NCBI RefSeq assembly: GCF_002803515.1
Contig: NZ_PHQX01000001.1
Coordinates: 2,914,001-2,978,000, forward strand
Direction: 5' to 3'
From: Stenotrophomonas lactitubi
GTDB lineage: Bacteria > Pseudomonadota > Gammaproteobacteria > Xanthomonadales > Xanthomonadaceae
Length of the DNA stretch: 64,000 nucleotides
Notes under the pieces: generated by a model
Seen by the model: the letters and a program-made list of their open reading frames with translations, nothing else
Database searches by the model: none
Told to the model about the DNA's origin: nothing
Shown: piece by piece, positions 58,659 through 64,000 of the stretch
Position numbering within the stretch: the first letter of the stretch is position 1
Layout of the letters: each line of letters opens with the position of its first letter
Program-made: the position numbers and the translations under genes

Positions 58659-58691
58659 AGTGCGAAAAGCACTCATCTGTTACAAACAGAT
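58659..58691. promoter_or_regulatory. Operator-like palindromes upstream of TonB receptor
   Basis: Two palindromes touch: AGTGC/GCACT with a 5-nt centre (58659-58673) and ATCTGTT/AACAGAT with a 3-nt centre (58675-58691). They are about 260 bp upstream of the receptor gene, in an AT-rich stretch. The 374-bp region 58580-58953 otherwise contains the terminator above and a candidate -10 TACTAT near 58860, and no gene. Confidence 0.4.
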
Positions 58692-58953
58692 ACATCACGA
58701 CATGCATCAACTGAAACTTTTTTGTGCTTCGGAGGCGGGCAGACGCAGTGGCGCCCGCCCGCGCACCAGCATAACTTGTTGAAATAAAAGAAATCGAAGC
58801 GCATTCATGTGTAACCACAGCGTGAATTAACACAGCTTTAATTTTTGGCAGAGGGCCGTTACTATCGATTCAGCCTCGCGATTTTGGAGCCCTCTTTTGG
58901 ACTCCGCCGCGCAGGCACTACCCCAGCCAAGATTTCTTGGAGAGAGAGAGCCA

Positions 58954-61710
58954 ATGAATTTCCAGTCCAACAAGCTGCGTGACGCTGTCGTCGTCGCGCT
59001 GATCGCCGGTGCGGCGACGTCCGTAACAGCCCAGGCGCAGGAAGCGACCAACCTGGATCGCATTTCGGTAACCGGTTCGCGCATCAAGAGCACCGATATC
59101 GAAACCTCGCAGCCGGTCCTGAGCCTGACCCGCGCCGACATCGAGAAGCAGGGCGTGACCTCGGTCGCCGACATCCTGCAGCGCGTTGCCGCCAACGGTG
59201 CCGCACTGAACCGTACCTTCAACAATGGCGGCGACGGTACGTCCGGCATCAGCCTGCGCAACCTCGGTGCCGAACGCACCCTGGTGCTGGTCAACGGCCG
59301 TCGCTGGACCACCGGCCTGGATGGCAGCGTCGACCTCAACACGATCCCGGTTGCGATGATCGAGCGGATCGACGTCCTGAAGGACGGCGCTTCGACCATC
59401 TACGGTTCGGATGCCATCGCCGGCGTGGTGAACATCATCACCAAGCAGAACTTCGACGGCGCCGAAGCGAACTTCTACAAGGGCCAGTACAGCCAGGGCG
59501 ACGGCGAGCGCGAGGCTGCCGACTTCACCATCGGCACCACCACCGACCGCGCGTCGCTGGTGCTCGGCGTGTCCTACGTGAAGGAAGGCACCGTGATGGC
59601 TGGTGATCGCAAGATCTCAGCCGGTGGCCCGCCGTTCTTCGGCGGTCAGAGCAGCACCGGTATCCCGGGCTCCTACATCCGCGATGACGAGCGCTATGTA
59701 CTCATCAACGGCGTGCAGACCCCGTTCGACAGCGACGTGCATGGCTACAACACCTCGCCGGACAACTACCTGCTGACCCCGCAGGAACGCACCTCGCTGT
59801 TCGCCACCGGTTCCTACAACGTCACCGACAACATCACCTTCCGTACCGAGGCGATGTACAACGAGCGCAAGTCCGAGCAGCTGCTCGCGGCGATGCCGGT
59901 GACCGGCCGTCGCCTGAGCGCCAGCAGCATCTACAACCCGTTCGGCGAGGACCTGACCGGCGTGAATCGCCGCTTCAATGAAACCGGCGGCCGTTCGTTC
60001 AACCAGAACGTCAAGAACTGGCACTTCTACGGTGGTTTCGAGGGCTTCTTCGAATTCGCCGACCGCAACTTCGACTGGGACGTCGGCTACCGTTACGACA
60101 AGACCGACCAGAATGATCTGACCTACGGCCTGTTCAACGTCCAGCGCTTGAACGAAGCCTATGGCCCGTCGGCAATTCAGGGTGGCCAGGCTGTCTGTCT
60201 GACCGCAGCCGGCGCTGTCATTCCGGGCTGCGTGCCGATGAATCCGCTGGGCGGGCTGGGCTCGATCTCGCAGGAAGCACTGGACTACGCCTCCTTCACC
60301 GCGCATGACTCGGCCAGCCTGGTTTCCAAGAGCTACTACGCCAACATCTCCGGTGAAATCGTGCAGTTGCCGGCAGGTGCGCTGGGTTTCGCAGCAGGTT
60401 ATGAAGGCCGTAAGGAAAGTGGCCAGTTCGATCCGGACGCGTTCATTGCCGCTGGCCTGAGCACCGGCAACGGCGCGGCACCGACCAAGGGCGCCTACGA
60501 CCTGGACGAGTTCTTCCTGGAATTGTCGATCCCGGTGCTGGCTGACCTGCCGGGTGCCAAGCTGCTCGACTTCAGCGTGGCTTCGCGCTACTCGAAGTAC
60601 AGCAACTTCGGCAACACCACCAACAACAAGTTCGGTTTCCGCTGGAAGCCGATCGATGACCTGATGGTGCGTGGTAACTACTCCGAAGGCTTCCGTGCGC
60701 CGAGCATCAACAACCTGTATCGCGGCGACGCCGATTCGTTCGAAACCTATGCCGATCCGTGCTCGGCCTCCAGCGGTCGTCGCACCGGTGCGGTGGCCGC
60801 GCAGTGCGCGGCTGAAGGCGTACCGGCGAACTTCCAGCAGCCGGGTGCCGGCAGCGGCGCCAACAAGCAGACGCCGGAAGCGTTCACCTGGAAGTCGAAC
60901 CCGAATCTGAAGCCGGAAACCTCGACCAGCAAGACGCTGGGCCTGGTGTGGAGCCCGAGCTTCGTGACCGGCCTGAACGTCACCGTGGACTGGTGGCAGA
61001 TCGAGGTCGAAGACGCCATCACCCGTCCGGCGATCGGCGACATCATGGATCGCTGCTACGGTGGTTCACCGCAGGAACAGGCAGCCTATTGCGGCCTGAT
61101 CACCCGCGACCCGACCTACGGCACCGCGACCCAGCGCTACACCATCACCAACGTCGACATGCCGCTGCAGAACCTGTCCTCGTACAAGGTGGAAGGCTGG
61201 GATGTGGGCGTCCTGTACAAGCTGCCGGAAACCTCGTTCGGCCAGTTCACCGTCAGCTGGGACAGCACCTATCTGTCCAAGTGGGACACCAAGTCCACCG
61301 AAGATGCTCCGGTCGACGGCCGTGCCGGTCGCTACCTCGACCAGGATCCGTACTGGCGCATCCGTTCCAACCTGTACGTCGACTGGTCCTACGGTGATTT
61401 CGGCGTGAACTACGGTCTGCGCTACAAGTCGGGCATGACCGAAGAATGTCCGTTCGATCCGGTGCGCGACTCCGACCTGGTGGGCTACTGCTCCGACGGC
61501 CAGAACGGCAAGAACCACATGGCATCGACCACCTACCACGACATCCAGGTGCGCTACAACACCCCGTGGAAGGGCACGATCATGCTGGGTCTGAACAACG
61601 CATGGGACAAGCAGCCGCCGGTCTCGTACTCGACCTCGTACAACATGTTCGACCCGCAGTACGACCTGCCGGGCCGTTACATGTACATGCAGTACAAGCA
61701 GAAGTTCTGA
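58954..61710 (+). CDS. TonB-dependent outer-membrane receptor
   Basis: A 918-residue protein. After a signal peptide (about residues 1-30) comes a TonB-box-like LDRISVTGSRI, then the plug domain with VADILQRVAANG, LRNLGAERTLVLVNGRRW and ASTIYGSDAIAGVVNIITK (about residues 85-160). The C-terminal 22-strand barrel ends in phenylalanine (YKQKF) as required for Bam assembly. Length and sequence fit the large TonB receptors common in Xanthomonadaceae, which import carbohydrates or peptides. The substrate cannot be inferred. The ATG at 58954 follows AGAGAGAG. Confidence 0.9.
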   Translation: MNFQSNKLRDAVVVALIAGAATSVTAQAQEATNLDRISVTGSRIKSTDIETSQPVLSLTRADIEKQGVTSVADILQRVAANGAALNRTFNNGGDGTSGISLRNLGAERTLVLVNGRRWTTGLDGSVDLNTIPVAMIERIDVLKDGASTIYGSDAIAGVVNIITKQNFDGAEANFYKGQYSQGDGEREAADFTIGTTTDRASLVLGVSYVKEGTVMAGDRKISAGGPPFFGGQSSTGIPGSYIRDDERYVLINGVQTPFDSDVHGYNTSPDNYLLTPQERTSLFATGSYNVTDNITFRTEAMYNERKSEQLLAAMPVTGRRLSASSIYNPFGEDLTGVNRRFNETGGRSFNQNVKNWHFYGGFEGFFEFADRNFDWDVGYRYDKTDQNDLTYGLFNVQRLNEAYGPSAIQGGQAVCLTAAGAVIPGCVPMNPLGGLGSISQEALDYASFTAHDSASLVSKSYYANISGEIVQLPAGALGFAAGYEGRKESGQFDPDAFIAAGLSTGNGAAPTKGAYDLDEFFLELSIPVLADLPGAKLLDFSVASRYSKYSNFGNTTNNKFGFRWKPIDDLMVRGNYSEGFRAPSINNLYRGDADSFETYADPCSASSGRRTGAVAAQCAAEGVPANFQQPGAGSGANKQTPEAFTWKSNPNLKPETSTSKTLGLVWSPSFVTGLNVTVDWWQIEVEDAITRPAIGDIMDRCYGGSPQEQAAYCGLITRDPTYGTATQRYTITNVDMPLQNLSSYKVEGWDVGVLYKLPETSFGQFTVSWDSTYLSKWDTKSTEDAPVDGRAGRYLDQDPYWRIRSNLYVDWSYGDFGVNYGLRYKSGMTEECPFDPVRDSDLVGYCSDGQNGKNHMASTTYHDIQVRYNTPWKGTIMLGLNNAWDKQPPVSYSTSYNMFDPQYDLPGRYMYMQYKQKF

Positions 61711-61736
61711 TCGATCCACTGATCAGCTGATGCAGC

Positions 61737-61766
61737 AACGGCCCCGAAAGGGGCCGTTGTTTTTTT
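61737..61766 (+). terminator. Intrinsic terminator of the TonB receptor gene
   Basis: AACGGCCCC, GAAA, GGGGCCGTT is followed by GTTTTTTT, 27 bp past the receptor stop. It is a strong canonical terminator. Confidence 0.92.
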
Positions 61767-61793
61767 GTGCGTTCGCTGCTGGCGTCAACACCA

Positions 61794-61825
61794 AAGAAAA
61801 AGGCCGCGGCACTGCCGCGGCCTTT
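61794..61825 (-). terminator. Intrinsic terminator of the TetR gene
   Basis: A 12-bp stem (AAAGGCCGCGGC/GCCGCGGCCTTT, 3-nt loop, 61799-61825) is followed on the minus strand by TTTTTCTTT. It closes the leftward regulator gene 25 bp past its stop. Confidence 0.85.
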
Positions 61826-61849
61826 CTGCATCCAGCGATGAAGAACGCC

Positions 61850-62452
61850 TCAGCCGTTCGGAATCAGCGTGTCGATCAGGTGTTCGACATACGCTTCGAA
61901 GTCCTCGCGCGCCTGCTTGGGCTGCTGCAGCTGCAGCGACAACTGCAGGAAGCCCACATATGCCGCGTAGGCCAGGCGTGCGCGATGGCGCGCATCGGTC
62001 GAGCTCAGGCCCGCCTGGCGGAAGGAGGCGATCAGGTAATCGAGCCGCCGCTGCGACACGCGGTCAATCACCGGCCGCACCATCGGATGGTCCAGCGCCT
62101 TCAGCAACTCGCTGTAGATGATGTGCGGCTGTACTTCGTGCGCCACCATCTGGAACAGCTGGCGCAGGCGCACGCGCGGGTCCGGCACGTCTTCCAGGCT
62201 GCCGAACACCTGTTCCTGCTCGAACAGTTCCCAGCGTTCCAGCGCGGCCTGCAGCAGCGCATCACGCGAGGGGAAGTGCCAGTAGAAACTGCCCTTGGTC
62301 ACGCCAAGGCGGCGCGCCAGCGGCTCCACCGCGACGGCGCTGACACCTTGCTCGGCAATCAGATCGAGGGCCGCCTGGGCCCAGTCTTCGGCACTCAGGC
62401 GGCTGTTGCGGCCGGCACGCGGTTCGCCGGCGGAAGCGTCAGGTTGATTCAT
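61850..62452 (-). CDS. TetR/AcrR family transcriptional regulator
   Basis: A 200-residue regulator. The N-terminal helix-turn-helix is clear: DWAQAALDLIAEQGVSAVAVEPLARRLGVTKGSFYWHF (shown in overlapping pieces, residues 23-60), followed by a helical ligand-binding domain. It is divergent from an alpha/beta hydrolase gene that leads into fadE, so it may respond to a fatty acid or acyl-CoA. Two matching palindromes lie in the shared upstream region, one overlapping the hydrolase start. The ATG at 62452 fits the family start. Confidence 0.88.
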   Translation of the reverse strand: MNQPDASAGEPRAGRNSRLSAEDWAQAALDLIAEQGVSAVAVEPLARRLGVTKGSFYWHFPSRDALLQAALERWELFEQEQVFGSLEDVPDPRVRLRQLFQMVAHEVQPHIIYSELLKALDHPMVRPVIDRVSQRRLDYLIASFRQAGLSSTDARHRARLAYAAYVGFLQLSLQLQQPKQAREDFEAYVEHLIDTLIPNG

Positions 62453-62544
62453 TTGCTGATTTAACCATACGCCGGGGTTCGTTGCAGTACGCGGTTGCGG
62501 CCGAAACCGTCGGCAGCCGGGCCAGAAGGGATTCCTGCAGCGCA

Positions 62545-62598
62545 CCATACCGTGCAGTATTGACTTCCTGCAGAAGCAATCCATACTAGCGAGTATGG
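62545..62598. promoter_or_regulatory. Paired TetR-type operators
   Basis: Two palindromes share the pattern CCATAC-6-GTATGG: CCATAC...GTATTG at 62545-62562 and CCATAC...GTATGG at 62581-62598, the second perfect over 18 bp. Their centres are 36 bp apart. The second covers the -10 and the start codon of the hydrolase gene, so bound repressor would block transcription. Binding by the divergent TetR protein is inferred. Confidence 0.65.
62560..62587 (+). promoter_or_regulatory. Promoter of hydrolase-fadE operon
   Basis: TTGACT (62560-62565) and CATACT (62582-62587), spaced 16 bp, match a sigma-70 promoter. The expected transcription start is about 62594, at or next to the ATG at 62595, so the transcript may be leaderless. 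No ribosome site precedes either possible start. Confidence 0.6.
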
Positions 62599-63512
62599 TT
62601 ATGTCCCCTACTCCCGCTGCATTCCATGACCTGCGCCTGGAGGCTGCCCACGGCGCCTCGCTGGCTGCAACTGCCAGCACCTCCGGCCGTCGCGGACGCG
62701 TGCTGTTCGCACACGGCTTTGGCCAGACCCGCCACGCTTGGACGACCACGGCCAAAGCACTGTCGGCCGCTGGCCTGCAGACACTGGCCTACGACGCACG
62801 CGGTCATGGCGATTCCGACTGGAATGCGGCCGATCTGGCCTATCACGGCGAGCAGTTCGCCGATGACCTGATCGTGCTGGCCGGCGAGCAGCCGCGACCG
62901 CCGGTGCTGGTGGCCGCGTCCATGGGGGGCCTGTTCGGCCTGTTGGCCGAATCACGCTGGCCCGGGCTGTTCTCGGCCATGGTGCTGGTGGACATCACCC
63001 CGCGCTGGGACACCGCTGGCGTCGAACGCATCCTCGCCTTCATGACCGCGCACCCGGAAGGATTCGCCTCGCTGTCGCAGGCTGCCGATGTGATTTCGGC
63101 CTATGTGCCGCACCGCCCGCGCAAATCCGAGGATTCACTGCGCGCCCTGCTGCGCGAAGATGGCCACGGCCGCTGGCGCTGGCATTGGGACCCGCGCCTG
63201 GTGGCCGAACTGGCCCGCGACAGCGAGCAGCACCAGGATGCACTGGCCGAGGCCGCGCGCCAGGTGAAGTGCCCCCTGCTGCTGGTCAGCGGTGGCCGCA
63301 GCGATCTGGTCACCCCGCAGACGGTGGCCGAATTCCTGGCATTGGCGCCGCACGCGCGCCACGTACAGTTGCCGCAGGCCACGCACATGGTCGCCGGTGA
63401 TGACAACGACGCCTTTACCGCTACTGTGTTGGACTATCTGGACGTGTTGCCCGCAGCGGATGCTGCAGCTTCGTCCGCCATAAACGAGCACGTCACCGGA
63501 GCACGCTCATGA
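62595..63512 (+). CDS. Alpha/beta hydrolase
   Basis: A 305-residue cytosolic alpha/beta-fold hydrolase. The oxyanion loop FAHGFGQTRHAW (about residue 40), nucleophile elbow VAASMGG (serine about 113), acid in GGRSDLVTP (about 235) and histidine in QATHMVAGDD (about 265) are present. Starts are ATG 62595 or ATG 62601; neither has a ribosome site. The stop overlaps the fadE start in ATGA, and it shares an operator-controlled promoter with fadE, so it may hydrolyse an ester or thioester linked to fatty-acid use. No specific substrate can be named. Confidence 0.8.
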   Translation: MVMSPTPAAFHDLRLEAAHGASLAATASTSGRRGRVLFAHGFGQTRHAWTTTAKALSAAGLQTLAYDARGHGDSDWNAADLAYHGEQFADDLIVLAGEQPRPPVLVAASMGGLFGLLAESRWPGLFSAMVLVDITPRWDTAGVERILAFMTAHPEGFASLSQAADVISAYVPHRPRKSEDSLRALLREDGHGRWRWHWDPRLVAELARDSEQHQDALAEAARQVKCPLLLVSGGRSDLVTPQTVAEFLALAPHARHVQLPQATHMVAGDDNDAFTATVLDYLDVLPAADAAASSAINEHVTGARS

Positions 63513-64000
63513 GCCTCGTCATTCCCTTCCTCGCCCTGCTGCTGGCAGGCGCGTTCGTTGCCTACCACCGCATGCGCCTGCTGACCTGGACGCTGATCAG
63601 CGTGGCCCTGCTGGTCGCCTGCTGGTTCATTCCCTACGTCAACCAGACCGCCACGATCGTCGCTGCCGCCGTACTGGCCGTGATCGTCGTGCCGCTGCTG
63701 CTGCCGTTCATCCGCAAGCCGCTGCTGACCGGCCCGATGATGAAGGTGTTCCGCAAGGTGCTGCCGCCGCTGTCGCAGACCGAGCGCATCGCCCTGGAAA
63801 CCGGCTCGGTCGGCTTCGAAGGCGAACTGTTCACCGGTGACCCGGACTGGAACATCCTGCTGAACTACCCCAAGCCGCAGCTGAGTGCTGAAGAACAGGC
63901 CTTCCTCGATGGCCCGGTCGAAGAGCTGTGCAAGATGGTCAACGACTGGGAGATCACCCACGTCCATGCCGACCTGCCGCCGGAACTGTGGAGCTTCATC
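63509..64000 (+). CDS. fadE: Acyl-CoA dehydrogenase FadE, N-terminal part (runs past window end)
   Basis: The first 164 residues are present. Two or three N-terminal membrane helices (about residues 1-70) are followed by TGPMMKVFRKVLPPLSQTERIALETGSVGFEGELFTGDPDW, seen here as the conserved ETGSVGFEGELF and DWNILLNYP stretches, and then the start of the acyl-CoA dehydrogenase fold. FadE catalyses the first step of fatty-acid beta-oxidation and this form is attached to the membrane. The stop lies beyond 64000. It overlaps the hydrolase stop by four bases. Confidence 0.92.
   Translation, partial: MSLVIPFLALLLAGAFVAYHRMRLLTWTLISVALLVACWFIPYVNQTATIVAAAVLAVIVVPLLLPFIRKPLLTGPMMKVFRKVLPPLSQTERIALETGSVGFEGELFTGDPDWNILLNYPKPQLSAEEQAFLDGPVEELCKMVNDWEITHVHADLPPELWSFI

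Overview
The window looks like a chromosomal segment of a Stenotrophomonas species (S. maltophilia complex; Xanthomonadaceae). The evidence is high GC, gene neighbourhoods typical of that family (hflK-hflC-DUF2065, pbpC-yfhM, an acnD/prpF-type methylcitrate operon, metX-metB-hom behind a SAM riboswitch), and many short palindromic repeats that begin with GTAG. These match the SMAG repeats described for S. maltophilia. Coding density is high. I saw no rRNA, tRNA, CRISPR array, insertion sequence or prophage.

Layout, left to right. 0-6.5 kb: the HflKC membrane protease regulator operon, an acrylyl-CoA reductase-like oxidoreductase, a PilH-like receiver, a CbpA co-chaperone, and a peroxiredoxin/ferritin-like pair. 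6.7-14.1 kb: penicillin-binding protein 1C and a bacterial alpha-2-macroglobulin, read leftward. 14.3-24.8 kb: the propionate (2-methylcitrate cycle) cluster prpB-prpC-acnD-prpF-prpD, read leftward. It faces its sigma-54 activator gene prpR, with a sigma-54 promoter and a repeated GAAACA operator region between them. A PQ-loop membrane protein and an orphan ParD antitoxin gene lie inside the cluster between acnD and prpF.

24.9-32.4 kb: a low-GC SUKH-like gene coupled to a DoxX gene, pdxH, a glycerate-kinase-like P-loop protein, dodecin, aroK-aroB, a small WGR protein, hemE and an MdtD-like exporter. 32.4-40.1 kb: a 0.56-kb nested inverted-repeat element, then two large paralogous beta-propeller hybrid histidine kinases. 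40.3-45 kb: YceI-cytochrome b561-YceI, a glutaredoxin-like protein, serine deaminase and an alpha/beta hydrolase. 45.1-48.6 kb: the leftward metX-metB-hom operon. 48.7-54.1 kb: an M23 peptidase, prfC, a hemolysin III family protein and an AsmA protein. 54.4-57.6 kb: CBS protein, glycosyltransferase, mtgA and hslO. 57.7-64 kb: an unknown envelope protein, a TonB-dependent receptor, a TetR regulator, an alpha/beta hydrolase and the start of fadE, which runs off the end of the window.

The least ordinary feature is the non-coding DNA. Besides the GTAG repeats, the window holds three copies of a long hairpin with unrelated, strongly paired outer stems but a shared inner core (around CATGGATG ... 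ACGTACTTGC). All sit between convergent genes, and two of them are arranged inside the larger inverted-repeat element. No clear new defence or metabolic system is visible. The best candidates for follow-up are this hairpin family, the PQ-loop/ParD insertion in the prp operon, and the operator/start-codon overlap at the TetR-hydrolase-fadE locus.
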